A stretch of 64,000 nt of DNA from Erigeron canadensis. Taxonomy: Eukaryota > Streptophyta > Magnoliopsida > Asterales > Asteraceae. Of the stretch, positions 46,527-58,842 are shown one piece after another (the stretch's first letter is position 1; each line of letters begins with the position of its first letter). Under the pieces are notes generated by a model. The model was not told the DNA's origin. It made no database searches and saw only the letters and a program-made list of their open reading frames with translations. The stretch covers positions 20,106,270 to 20,170,269 of the forward strand of contig NC_057765.1 of NCBI RefSeq assembly GCF_010389155.1, written 5' to 3'. The position numbers were made by a program, and so were the translations under genes.

Positions 46527-49500
46527 ATGTATAGGTCATTTTATGAATAACAAGGATAAATACTAGTATGTTGAGACAATCATAGAGGTATTTATGATTG
46601 TTATTTTGTTCAACCAAGATGTATGCTGGTATGATAAGGTAATCATAAGAGTATTACGTATGGTTTCTAATGTTTGCCTAGGATCTTAAAATAGGATGAA
46701 ACATAAAGGTTTGAAGTTTGGTAGCATTCGAAAAATTTTAGGTCAACTTTCATCCGTTGTTGATGTGGATTTGGCGAAAAATTTTAGGAATCATCAAATT
46801 TTTCTTATGATCATGTTATCCAAGTTTACATGAAATTTAAAGTTTCATGAGAACATATTTTAAAGGCAAAGAGTATAATTTCTTTATGCAAAAGTATAAG
46901 TGATTAAGTTTCAATTCATGTGCTTTACAGAGTTAAAGTCTTGTGTCTATGAAAGTGTAATCAATATAGATTTGCATAGATATAAATGAAAGACCTCAAG
47001 GTAGGTTATTCATAAATATAAATGGAAGACCTCAGGGTAGGTTATCCATTGTTACCATAGAATAATAAGACAGGGTTCTTAAGATTCAAGATTGTTAATA
47101 AATATCCTTAGAATAATAAGACAGAGTTCTTAAGATTCTTATTTTCTTGGTGGTATGACAAATAGATTAGATATCTATAGGTCAATGCCTTAGAACCTTA
47201 AAAATCTGATAAGAAGTCTTGGTTCTAAACAATGAGTTTATAGGTCATGATTTGTACACAATGAGACAGTGTTCTCAAGGTGTATTTAATATTTTGTAGT
47301 TCTAGACTAAGATAACGTCATATAGACTTATTATAGTGAAGAATAACAAAATTTGGAGAAGAAAATGAAAATTGGAGTTCTAGATTAAGTCATTGCTATA
47401 ATGGTAATGAAATAATGAAGAATAACATTTCTATTATTTTTATTTCTTTGTTTGTATTTTTAAGCTTGTATGTGCAGAAATAGGCACACGAAGCTATATA
47501 CTTGTTTTGTCTGACGGCTTTGATAGTTATCAGAAGAAACACTTAATGTTTACAGAGACAAAGAAATGCTTTTGAAACAGGATGATTTCTGACCCTGAAG
47601 TTTGAGCTTCAAGTTTCAAAGTTTCTGGTTTTCATAGAAGTCAACTTGTACAGGATTGATTGTTGGAAATTCAACTCCTCTATCATATGTCGGTTATGCA
47701 AGGCAAGCAGGGACTCGAGTATGCTTAATTCGGAGAGATTTATCATTGAAGGGGAGAACTACAACAAGCTTTTATGGATTAGTTGATTGTTATGACGATA
47801 CAGAGAGTTTGAAGTTTGCTGATCAAATCTGAAGTTTCAGAGGATCAAGTTTCAGGTATGGCAATTAATTTTGTTGTCTCGAAATTTTATTTTTCAGTGT
47901 ATTTGCAGAGAAGTCAATCTAAGGGAAGGATTTCTGAGCAAAAGACTGAACTATTCAAGACAATGCTAAGGACATCAGGTTTTTATGATATATTATTTAT
48001 ATAATAGTTACAGATGTTGATAGCAAGGTCATTATTAGTTGAAGATCTTAGATATAGAAATTTTCATTTGAATATGAAAGATTATCAACTATTTTTGTTA
48101 AATTCTTAGATATAGACAGTTCGTGAATGTAGAAGATTATTTAAAATCTTAGACATAGACAAACTGTGGATAGAAAAGGTGATGTAAAACCTTAGATATA
48201 GACTTAATGAGATTGTAGAAAGTTATGGGAAACTTTTGACATAGACATTAAGTGAATATGAAAGGAATTACATAGTTAAAAAGCCTTAGACATAGATATG
48301 TTATGTTTAAAGGCGAAAGGCTATTTGTATATTTTATATGCCTTAGACATAGATATATTATTTGAATTTGAAAGGTTTTTATATGAATAAACCTTAGAAA
48401 TAGAAACAGATATATAAATGTGAAAGGATGTTGTGTTTTATCAAACTTAGACATAAGTAATATGTTTATTATGAAAAGTTTTCAATGTGATTTTGAAACT
48501 TTAGATATTTTAAAACATATGTATATATGTGTAAGGTTGTTGGATGTATTGATTATCTAGATCATATAGTTGTGAAATGATTTCATAAAATATGGCGTAA
48601 TTAATCGATATTATGTGTAAAATTTGTATATTTATTGCTCTCATAATTAATCATAGTTATATATCCCAGTCTTTAATTGAGGGGGAGTAAATGAGAATGA
48701 TTAATTGTACTGATTGTTTGTCATTGTAATGTATCTCAGTCATAATTTGAGGGGGGGTACATAAGAATGATGGTAGTTATATTGATTGATCATAGTTATA
48801 CTTCCTAGTCATAAAATTGAGGGGAGTGTAAGAATGAAGAATCAATTTTATAACTATGTGTATATTTTTTGTGAAATTGTGTAAAATACGTTTGCAAGTG
48901 ATACAAATATGCAGGAAAATTTATTCGCAAAGCATAAATTGCAAGTGCTTAATTGCAAGTGGTATAGATTCGGAAAAGCTCGTTTCGAGATCGTTTTAGA
49001 AAGATTGATCGTGGAAAAGTTAAAGAATTTTGTGTGAGTTTGTTAACTTTTCAGGTTTAAGAGGAAGATCGTGGAAAAGGTGAATTAAGATGCCTACAAG
49101 TTTGGTCATTTTAGTTTTCATATTTCCAGGAAGTTCGTGGTAAACGTTGATCAATTATTCAAAAACTTTGACGAAAATTGATGTTTAAAGTGTGCAGGTG
49201 GAATTACGACCTCGTAGTTAACCATGCAACAAGAAAATCAAGAAAATAGAACTCGAAATTTTCGAATTAGGTTTTCTAAGTTCTTCAATTATGATGTTTT
49301 TGGGTTAAAAATAAGGGTTGGGGTATGTTTATCGCTTGAATACGAAGGTATAGATGCAATTTTTACAAGTTTTAGTTGGGTAAATCGCGAAATCGCGTTG
49401 GGGAAGATGAACAGTGCGACGATCTCGTATTTAGGGGTTTGCTGGCCCGGAAATACGAGCTCGCGTTTTTCAATTGGTTTTGACTTATGTTGACTTCCAG

Positions 49501-49973
49501 AATACGATGCCGATTTACGACCTGGACTTATACGATGCCAAATTGGAAAACACAACGTCGTATTTTAGAGTTTGGTTGACCTTGAAATACGACCTCGTAC
49601 AGAGATACGACCTAGTATTTGACTTAACAGATTTTCAAAAGTTTTATTTTTATAAATATTTGAAAATTGGTTAATTATTATTTTAACTTAATTACAGGGA
49701 TAATTAAACTTAAGTTAACAGATTTTCAAAAGTTTATGTTAATAAATATTTGAAAATGAGTTAATTTTGTATAACTAAATTACCGAGATAATTTATGTTA
49801 TTTGTATGTGTTTAACTTAATTACAGAGATAATTAAAGTTAATGATAATGTAAATTACAGAGATAATTTATATGTTGTTGACTAGATTACAGAGATAATG
49901 CTAGTTGTGTATATGATGCGTGTGAATTTTAATGTCTATTTGAGTAATTAATTATTTGTTATTGATTACAGAA
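46527..49973 (+). other. Sirevirus copy B 3' region, second part
   Basis: Collinear with 1-3703 of copy A. It holds the CTTAGAYATAGA array (about 48047-48500), polypurine motifs (48679, 48749, 48819), CGACCTCG motifs (49206-49620) and repeated ATTACAGNGATAAT acceptor-like sites (49690-49973). It lacks about 310 bp present at 2703-3010 of copy A, joined at a CGTA microhomology near 49213. No gene is supported before the Env-like ORF. Confidence 0.75.
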
Positions 49974-52336
49974 ATGACAAGAAATTTCATTGGTGCGCAT
50001 AACTATATAATGAATTTCGATGATAATCAGGAAGGGACCGAGTATTATCATGAGATATTCGCTTTCTTCAGAAGATCTCGAGTTCACCATGCGCTTACAC
50101 ATTCGCCGGTTATCTATATAGATTATCTAAGACATTTTTGGGCGCATGCTAACATTGTTCGTGCTAGAAACGAACATATTTTTCATACCACTATTGCTGG
50201 GCAGTTGATACAGTTCACAGCTGCAGATCTCATTGGTATACTTCAGTTGGGTACAGTTGAACAAGAAGGTGGTGCGACAGGTCTCACCAAGTTCCGTCAT
50301 GAAGTTATTCATGGTGCTTTTCGAAGGATGGGGTTTGCAGGTGACCTGGCCAGTAAAACTCTGTTCAAGAAGGGTTTTTATGGCAGATGGAGGTATCTTG
50401 CTCATGTGCTTAATGTTAGTTTGAGTAACAAGAAGTCTGGTTTTGATACATTGAACCAGGAAGCACAAGCACAGATGGTGGGCTTAGTTTTTAACAAGCC
50501 GTATAGTTTCTCTATATTCTTTTTCGATGAGATGAGAAAACAGATCACAGCCGCGGGCAAAAGGAGGTTTTTGTTATTTCCTCGATTTTTGATGATGATC
50601 ATCAATGCTCGAATTCCAAATTTACCTGTTGTAAGGGATGTGAACCAAGTGAGTACGATCATTCGTCGTGGTTATATCTGAATGATCCAAATGCACAAGA
50701 TGTTGGATTATTCGGTGCGATCATCAACGCCAACTATGTAGCACCAGTTGATGAGGTCATATCAGCGTATGAAAGGCCTCAGCCAGAGGATGGTGAAGCT
50801 GCAGGGAATATTGAACTTCCAGAGCAATTACATGATGTTGTTGTTGAAGGTGATGTGCCGATTGAGCCTAAAGTTGTTATACAAGTTGCAAATGATGTGA
50901 TAGATCAAGCTGGAGCCAATCCAGAGATTGTTGATGATATTCTGGAGCAGATGGCTAATCCAGAGGGTGATATTGCTCAAGTGCAAAGGTACAATGCCAA
51001 TGATGATGATGATCTAGTGGATGTGGACCTGAACTAAGACATAGATGATTATGTAGCTGGAGCTGCAGATGGTTCTGAAGCAGCTAGAGCTGGTGGGTCA
51101 GGTGCTGGTGAAGCTAGTGGGTCAGGTGTTGGTCAGGCTAGTGGATTGGGTATTGATGTTGTAGGTAGAGGAAAGGTTGTTGTTGAAGTTGAAGCTGACA
51201 GAGAGCCTTCTGTGACAGATGATGATGATTCTAGCAGTGATGGTGATGAGGATCCATACAGATCTCATGTATTCGTCAGAGTTGGATCTAAAATGGTTCC
51301 TAGACCTACAGAGGCAGCTCAAGGAAGAAGAAGAGTGAGAGAAACAGATGAAGATTGGGAGCCAGAGCAGCCCGTACCTAAAAGAAGAACACTTATCAGG
51401 GAACAAGAGACTTCTGATGCTGCTGATGGTGATTCAGAAAGTGTACCAGGGAATGTTGTTCCTGAGACTACACAACCACAATCACAAGCAAGTGAAGAAA
51501 CTACTTCTGGTGATCTGCAGAGACAAATGAATGAGATGAGAAATTTGATCATTCGTTTGACTGATGACTTGAAGGTTGTTAGTGACAAGAACACGTTTCT
51601 TGAAGACAAATTGGGCAAGGCCGAGGTGGTGGTGTCCAATATGTATAAGAAGTATTTGGCTCTAGATGAGAAGGTTGTCAGGATGACAGATGCATTAAAG
51701 AAGGAAGTCAAAATCTCCGAAGAAAAACTGCATGAGCTCATTGATAACTATCTCAAGGTTAGAGCTGAAAGAGACAACTTAGGTTGCAGAGGTGATGAGC
51801 TAGCTAAGGCAGGGCATGACGATGATCAGAATGAAGATCCAGATGCAGCCAGAGCTACTCAAGAGCTAAGAGGTAGTTCTACTTTTAGAACAGAGACTCA
51901 AGGAGAGTCTAGCCAGGCCGGTGTTGCTGGCAAGGCAACCTCAGAAGCTCCACAGACTCACGAACTAGTCATCATAGAGCTGAATGTAGTAGTTGAGTCT
52001 GAGGCACCTCAAACCAAACTCCTTACAGAAGATGTTGTCGTTGATAGATTGGGTAAGGGTTTGGTAGGGCAATCTGAAGTTGTTGCTCTTGATACTGAAC
52101 ATGCTAGTGCTCAGGATAGTGAGTCAACCAAGACCGATTCTACTACCAATACTTCTACAGAGTCAGATTTGCATCCTCGGATTGTGCATAGACTAGAGAA
52201 GAGATTGGGTTATGATCCACGAGCTTATATGAGAGATAGGGCAGAGATTGCGGATTATTGTTATGATCCAGGATCTCTGAGGGATCAAATGAAGGAAAGG
52301 TTAGGGTTAACTCATACTCCTTCAGACCGATTTTGA
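49974..52336 (+). pseudogene. Sirevirus Env-like protein, copy B
   Basis: It starts at MTRNFIGA (49974), directly after an acceptor-like GATTACAG. The globular N-terminal domain runs to 50681 (236 residues) with no stop, unlike copy A. A 19-bp deletion near 50673 then shifts the frame. The acidic region is seen in 50855-51037 and 51146 onward. It includes repeats of SGxG/ASG and a basic KRRT segment. A coiled coil at about 51530-51820 follows, and the frame ends at 52336 (TPSDRF). A stop at 51035 also interrupts it. No transmembrane helix or signal peptide is evident. Function unproven; named from position in Sireviruses. Confidence 0.85.
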
Positions 52337-52452
52337 GAATGAGACTAAGACTGGGGGAGAGCAGAGCAAGAGCAAGAAGAAAAAGCAGAAGAAGTAGATT
52401 AACGACAAAGACAATACGAAGACATTTATTTTAATGTCTAGAAGCTATTGCC

Positions 52453-52463
52453 AAGGGGGAGTC
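52453..52463 (+). other. Terminal polypurine tract, copy B
   Basis: AAGGGGGAGTC directly before the TGTAAGTGCACG LTR start. Confidence 0.9.
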
Positions 52464-52992
52464 TGTAAGTGCACGTCTATGTCAATAGCAGTCTAGATTG
52501 TTCGGTCTTATATTGTAATATGTCTTTATCATGTGATTGTCATTAATGGACTTTGTATTATGCATAGAATAGTTGATTAAGTTTGAGTATTGAATGTATA
52601 ATTAATCTGCTTAAGTATGAAATGCGACCTCTTATTTCATATGGGAATACGACCCCGTATTTGCAGGGACAAATACGAGGCTAGAGTGCAATTACGACCT
52701 CGTAATTGAGTCGAGCTGGGCTCTGAAATACGAGGTCGACGTGCCGAAGCTTTTTGGGGTGTTTTCCTATAAATACCGAACGCTAACAGAGATTAGGGTT
52801 GAACATTTGTCGAAATATCAAGCATATAGTGCAGGTTAAATCGTCAAAGGATTATTCCACTACCCGTAGAAGATCAGCGAGGCAGCAGGTCATCTAGGGG
52901 CTTTGTTGTGAATCACCAAGTTATAGAGAGGGATTCCGCACCTCTGGATAATTGGAGCAAACTATTAACGATCCGATTCAAGAGGACATACA
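52464..52992 (+). repeat. 3' LTR of Sirevirus copy B
   Basis: 529 bp, TGTAAGTGCACG...GGACATACA, matching the split LTR at 22126-34458. CCTATAAATACC at about 52768 is the TATA candidate. The palindromes upstream of it (52621-52740) are AATACGACCCCGTATT, CAATTACGACCTCGTAATTG and AAATACGAGGTCG. The first one is eroded compared with the 22283 copy. Confidence 0.92.
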
Positions 52993-54646
52993 CAAGGTAA
53001 GTCTCAAGTGTCGAAAACTTCATCTGTGCGCCGCATGGAAATTTTGTGCGGGCAATATGCAAAGTTGGATACTTTTTGTGAAATTTTTTTTGGTTTTGTG
53101 CGCCGCATATCGGGCCTTTGAAAAATTTGGATTTCTGAAAACCTTAATCTGTGCCCTGCACAAAATTGGTGTGCGCCGCACAGATCGCTTTGACCAGCGT
53201 TGACCAATTTTGACTTAGATTAAAATTGGATGTAGATTGTGATAGGATAAGTGGGGCCCACGTAAATTTTCCTTTTCTTTTGATTGGGACTTCTGGTCAT
53301 GAGAAAAACACACACAAACAAACATTCCAAAGTTTTCTTGTTTTTCTCTCAATCAAAACCAATTTTGATCAAGATTATCTTGATCAGAAAGTTGGGAAAA
53401 TTCGAGCCAAGAGTTTGTGCGGCGCACAGAATTGGTGTGCGGCGCACATCGAGCAGGTTGATTTTTGGAAAGTAATTTTGTGTGGCGCACAAATTAGGTC
53501 GGCGCTGTGCGACATACATCGAGCAGATTGATTTTTGGAAAGTGATTTTGTGCGGCGCACAAATTAGGTCGGCAGAAAACCCTTTGAGATTTCACTATAA
53601 ACAAAAGACCAAAACCCCTCCATTCGATATACTTTCACTTCAAGTCGATTTTAGGGTTCTTTGAGGCATTATTCAGCAGCTTTTTCGTCCATCAAGATCT
53701 AAGGGTTGCTCAAGAGTTTCAAGGCATTCAAACATCGATTTCTTTAGCTTTTCATTGTCTTTCACACTTTGGTACAAGATGTTTACTCTTTCTTTTGCTA
53801 TTTGTGATTTATTTATGATTATGTCTAGCTAAATACTTCATCATCCACTGAGATGAAGTGATACAATGAATAATGGTTGCATAATCTTTTGAATTCAAGT
53901 TGATTGTTAAATGTTTTGTCGAGATCTTAATGTTTTGAGTTCTTCTGCTCTTATCTTTTGCTTTGTTGATAATGTATGAATGATTTAGAGTTATCTAACT
54001 TTAGGAGTACATTGTTCTAGTTGATTGGGTACAATTGATAGGTGTTAACTTGTGGTAACAAGATAATAAACACTATAGATAATAGAATTCAAAGTATTAA
54101 CGGTTTGGTAAAATTGATAGACGAGATTGTTTACAATAACAATACCAATTTGTCAATTGAGTAGATCTTAATAGGGAAGGTGGTCACCGGAACTTAGGGA
54201 TTGAAAGATTGGTTAATGGGTCGAATAGGGTAATAAGCTAGGAGCACTACTAGTGAGTTCTTTGTTCTACCTCGTTATAAAATCAACATAATTGAAATGG
54301 TTTTAATTTAAATGCAACCTAAATAAGTTCTATCATAGAGTCAAAGTGGATAATCTTTTAATCTATATTGATATAAGACAATTTTCTCTTCAATTGAATT
54401 CTACGGAATTGCTAACTCTTTTTAATTAACTAACTTTTCAAAACAAAATCCAATATGAAGGGAGTCTTTAAAATCCAACCCTTTTTCTAAACTACTTAAA
54501 ACTCGCTTGCTCTTATTAGTCTCTGTGGAACGATCCTGGACTTACTTTGAACTATATTGCATACGGACGAGTCCACTGCCCGATTGTGTGTAGTAATCGG
54601 TACGAAGTATTTCTAGATTTTAATTTAACTATATTTTTACACATCA
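52993..54646 (+). mobile_element. Tat/Retand-like LTR, 3' part
   Basis: Starts where the Sirevirus LTR ends and finishes with TTTTTACACATCA. Its body from 53780 on parallels the solo LTR at 40256-41806: the GCTAAATA..CATC..TGAGATGAAGTGA segment, ATGTTTTGTCGAGATCTTAATG, the AGGGAAGGTGGT phrase, and the end region around 54530-54646. Its 5' end is missing here and was probably displaced left of the window by the Sirevirus insertion. It carries TGTGCGGCGCAC palindromes upstream of a TATA-like CACTATAAAC at about 53594. Confidence 0.8.
53025..53575 (+). repeat. TGTGCGGCGCAC palindrome cluster in Tat-like LTR
   Basis: About eight copies of TGTGCG(G/C)CGCAC or close variants lie at 53025, 53097, 53170, 53416, 53435, 53479, 53505 and 53549. 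The last part is a direct duplication of about 58 bp (53446-53504 and 53516-53573) containing CATCGAGCAG, TTGATTTTTGGAAAGT and the palindrome. Confidence 0.78.
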
Positions 54647-54724
54647 GTTTCATACACATAGATGAAATAGGATTTCAAACACATATTGTGAGAAATATAT
54701 TTGAAACACATACATGAGAAATAT

Positions 54725-57562
54725 TGTAACATCCGTCGTTTGGGCCGGTCAACGTTACGGGACTAGCAAATGGGAAACCAGTCAAATGTTGATAAATTGA
54801 TTTTTGTGAAGAAAAGGTGGGCATAGGAGCGTAATTTCAAAATATGTTTTATTGTGAATTTATGAGAGTCTTGAGTTAAAAGTTTTAGCTAAACGAATCA
54901 TTTCATGGGAGAAGCCGGAAGTGGACGCGAGAGTGTTAGTGGGGGATAAAACCCCTCCCATCTTTCTTTCCTTCTCTCATTCTTACAACTCACTTTCTCT
55001 CTCACACTCTCTTTTCTGTCTTCCTCCTCTCAACCCATTTGCAAGAACATCACCAATCATTTTTCTTTTTCTCTAAATTCCAAGAATCATCATCTTTAAA
55101 CGAAGGAAATCAACTAGTAAGTGGTGTAACAATAATAATAATCTTCAAGGAGTCAAGGTTTTCTATTATTTTAAAGTGTTCATCCACTCTATTGCTCCAA
55201 ATCTGAATCTCTTGCTTTAAGGAAGTTTTGGTAAGTGTTCTTACTCTCAAAATGTTTGATTTACATTATAGCATACTTCCCTTGTCTATATCTAAACAGA
55301 TTGTGGTCAAAATCTTTGTAGAGTGTGTGGTTTTGTTTAAAACCGGGTTTGGAATACATCTTAGGATTTTGGAAGTGGGTTTGTAAAATAATGGATGTTT
55401 ATGCTTTGTTATACTTGTATTTAGGTTTATTAAAGTTTGGTAACTCAATTTGGCTTCTAAGTTGGTCAATCTTGAGGTCAAAACCCGTTTGTTGTTCTTC
55501 AAAATTTGCAGATGATATTCAGAAATTGGCGGATGATCCACATCCCTCATATCATCTACTAGATCGTCCGCCATTCATTGTCTTTTCCTTAGCGTTTTCA
55601 TTCGGTTATCGGCCGACTTTCAATGATCCAAAGTTTGTTTATTAGTCTTATATCATCATTTTAAGTTCAACAAAATTGTTAAAACTCATTTCCAAAAACT
55701 TTGATTTTCACCTTAAATTTTGGTGTTAAGTCAATGAACCATGTTTAAGTAAAAGTCTTACTTTGTTATTCAAATGTTCTGAAGTCACTTCTAAAGTATC
55801 TTTGAGGATTGTGGCACCGTATAAAAAGGTAAACATTATCATTTGGGATAACTTTGTGATAAGTTGATGTTATAAAGTAGGTGGTGATCATCATTGAAGT
55901 TTGGATTGTACTCGTCAATCTTTGGAGGTTCATTGCTCGTCACAGGTGAGTTCGTAGCTCATATTATTTGCGTGTTTTAGGGGTAGAAAGATACTCTCTA
56001 TGTGCTAATGTGTTATGTCGTAGATTAAACTTATAGTATTTACGTGCATATATTTACGTGCTATTACATGTTTATAGGTAGACATGAAACTTGATGGTAA
56101 AATGTGAATATTGTTGAACGTGTAGGTTGTGGTAGCCTATGTTAAGATGGTCTTTTGATGCTTTATATTACTTATTGATGTACTTATATATTTAGATTAT
56201 AGTAGGTAAACTGACATGCATTTTGCGCGATGGTTGGGTGGAGGAAAGCCGATAGTATTACCTGTATACATACCTTGCCATTTCCCAAAGGGTGTGTTAG
56301 AACCGAATTCCGACATGTATCAAATGGGCTAGTGGTGTGGAGGGAAAGCCGATGGTATCGCCTGTATACAAACACCACTGGTAGTTGGGTGCAGGAGTTA
56401 GATTCGGACCATACTCTAATTATATAAATGAAGTACTACTATACATGATGCGGTAAATATTCATTATGATTCTTGGGCGTAGTTCCCTTTGGTGATTCTT
56501 GTAGTTCCCTTGTGATATTTGATTTTAAGGTTGTGTATGCAAAGGTTGTTAGTCGTATTGCGTGGTTGTCTAATGGGAAGCACCCATTGACAACTTGGCT
56601 TCGTTGGTACTAAGTGTTACATTCGTTTCTAATGGAAGTGCCATTGACAACTTGGCTTCGTTGGTACTAAGTGCTACATTCGTTTCTAAAATGTATGTTC
56701 GTATTGAATAGTTTGACATTGATGGACATTGTAGTTCAGTTGGATGATATGTTTGAATGACATTAAACGGGTACCGAACATACTTGATGACATTATATGG
56801 GTATTTTACGTACTTGATGACATTATACGGGTAATATAGGTACTTGTGACATATAACGGGTAGTTTACGTGTACTTGATGACATTAAACGGGTACTTTAC
56901 GTACTTGATGACATTATACGGTAACTATACGGACTTGATGACATATAAGGGTACATTGTGTACTTCATGACATTTGAGATGACATTGTAAGGAGATTGCG
57001 GACATTAGATGAAATGATGACATTATAGAACTCATACGATACTTAATTGATATCATTGTTATTATTTGTTCTTGTTTATTACTTGTATTTCTAACTATCT
57101 TGTGTAGTTTTTTATGTAAATATATGGGTGTTAAGGTTATACCTTAAGCAACCTCGTATGCGTTCATTGTGCCTTATAAGGGCTTATTGTAAGTACATTA
57201 CTTGCCCTTATACTTGTTCATATTGTAGATGACGTTGGCATTAGATCCTTGTCCTTCATTCCTACGAACTCACCAACCTAGTGTTGACATTTTAAGTATC
57301 TTTTCAGGTATACAAGAAATCGCTTGCAAGCTAGGAGTTGTGGCATGTAGATTGACTTATTGGACAATTTGGTTGCATTGTATATCTTTAAACTCGGGCA
57401 CGATGCCTCGGGTTGCCTTCCTTTTTATGGGATTCTTTTGTTGTACTTTGACTTGTTTTGGAAACATATAGATTATGAATATCATGTAGTTCTTTGTATA
57501 ATATCTATTTGCAAGCTTTTTTCAGTTACATCTCACGTTTTCGCTACCGGTGGGGTGTTACA
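54725..57562 (+). mobile_element. Solo chromovirus-type LTR
   Basis: TGTAACATCCG...GGTGGGGTGTTACA, 2838 bp, with the target duplication AATAT (54720-54724 and 57563-57567). No internal region. Ends match the other two chromovirus-type LTRs but the body is a third family. It has a 57-bp tandem duplication at about 56585-56698, a 30-bp array (56761-56990) and a repeated AGCCGATAGTATTACCTGTATAC-like phrase (56249 and 56349). The short ORFs inside are not supported as genes. Confidence 0.9.
56761..56990 (+). repeat. 30-bp tandem array in solo LTR
   Basis: Eight units of about 30 bp, starting near 56761, 56791, 56821, 56850, 56882, 56912, 56942 and 56970, built on CATTATACGGGTA and TACTTGATGA with small changes. 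Confidence 0.85.
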
Positions 57563-57567
57563 AATAT

Positions 57568-58067
57568 GCTTTAAAACACATACATGACCAAGAAATTGAT
57601 CAAAACTATAGGGTTTGAATATGTCACCTTCATGTTCATGAAAGCTTTTGATGCATCAAGTTCATCCACAAACAAAATCTTGTTAACTCCTATTTTTTTT
57701 ACCAATAAGAAAAAGGGAACTTGTTTTAAAGATCTAAGATACGTGTGTGTTATGAAAGAGAAAGCTAATCAACCCCCCTGTAAATATTTGTTAATCTGAA
57801 TCTTAAAGAAAATAATTAATTACATAGGACAATTAGGGCATGGGGGACTTTTGTCAAAGTCTAGTCTTCCTGCATAACATTAAATGTTTCCCTCTTTTTC
57901 TTTCACACAATGTATATATATATATACATATAAACTTCAAAAAAACAAAGCATGTGATGGCCTTTACACTTGGGAAGACAACTAACATTTAATGCTAAAG
58001 CAAAATCAAATCCATATATGCAATCTATTTGTACCTTTGCCAATAGATTATTGACACCTATGAGGGA
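57568..58067. other. Intergenic, no gene seen
   Basis: About 500 bp of AT-rich sequence with a (TA)n run near 57910. Short ORFs show no family resemblance. Confidence 0.6.
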
Positions 58068-58842
58068 CATTACATTTTTTGAACAGTCAAATTTTATTAA
58101 TATAATAAAGCAGAGTACTTACAGCTTAGACTAGCAATGAACTAGAACTAAGTTTACATATAATCTTATAGCAGCTAGTGTATTAACATGCTTAGCTAGT
58201 GTATTAACATGCTTATATAATATTTATACCCCAATTACCCCATTGAAACTTGCATGATTTTGCCTGATATGTAATCCATACATAGAATCGAGATTTAATA
58301 TTCTCTACAACTACAGCTACATTAGGTTGCCTTCCTTTAAAAATAAAGTCGTTTTGTGCTAACCAAATACACCAAACTGTAGTCATTATTACCCCTTCTA
58401 GCCATTTCCTTTTCTTCTCGTCGTTGCTAGTCGACTTTACCAAAGCCATTACTTTGCTAGCATAATTGATGCTACAAAGGGGGAATCTACACAACCCAAT
58501 AACCTGCCATACTGCTCTCGCGAATTCACATCTAAATGTCATATGCTCAGAATCTTCAGTGGCTTTCCAGCATACCAGACACATGTCTCATGTTAACAAA
58601 ATACCTCTTACAACCAAATTTTTCCTTATGGGTAACCTGTTAATTAAAACTCTCCAAAAGTGAAAGTTAGTTTTGATAGGTATCCAATTGTTGCTTTCAA
58701 ATCTTTCTTCAAATCTCCACTGAATGTTTCCTTGGTTTTATTCCCCATAGATGTTGTTGTGAAGACTCCAGAATGATCTTCCTTCCAACGCATGTTTTCA
58801 CCTTCACTTCCTTCTTCTTACACAAAAATTTTTTACATTACA
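58068..58842 (-). mobile_element. LINE fragment (3' end, RT zinc-binding domain)
   Basis: On the minus strand 58213-58584 encodes MCLVCWKATEDSEHMTFRC and then WQVIGLCRF and CIWLAQNDFIFKGR. Immediately upstream, FWRVLINRLP-like text can be read at about 58650-58660. This is the zf-RVT domain that ends the pol protein of plant LINEs. A short poly-A (plus-strand TTTTTT at 58075-58080) marks its 3' end. ACATTACA at 58068-58075 and 58835-58842 may be the target duplication. It is strongly 5'-truncated and carries stops. Confidence 0.8.

Larger units (their letters stand above)
34459..52463 (+). mobile_element. Sirevirus-type Ty1/copia element, copy B (internal region)
   Basis: From the primer-binding site to the terminal polypurine tract the order is leader array, Gag, protease, integrase, RT, RNase H, long 3' region with internal polypurine motifs, and Env-like gene. 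Three solo LTRs (36889-39727, 40256-41806, 45925-46256) interrupt it. Removing them leaves about 13.3 kb. It shares its 5' LTR with copy A. Frameshifts and stops in gag, pol and the Env-like gene show it is dead. Confidence 0.92.

Noticed and set aside
53004..53664. Several short ORFs with repeated RRTD and GAQ phrases
   Set aside because: Translations of the TGTGCGGCGCAC repeat in the Tat-like LTR.
56761..56990. Possible CRISPR-like repeat array
   Set aside because: Units are contiguous 30-bp tandem repeats without unique spacers, and lie in a plant LTR.
57229..57799. Overlapping ORFs at the end of the solo LTR and beyond
   Set aside because: Straddle the LTR border and show no family; compositionally random.
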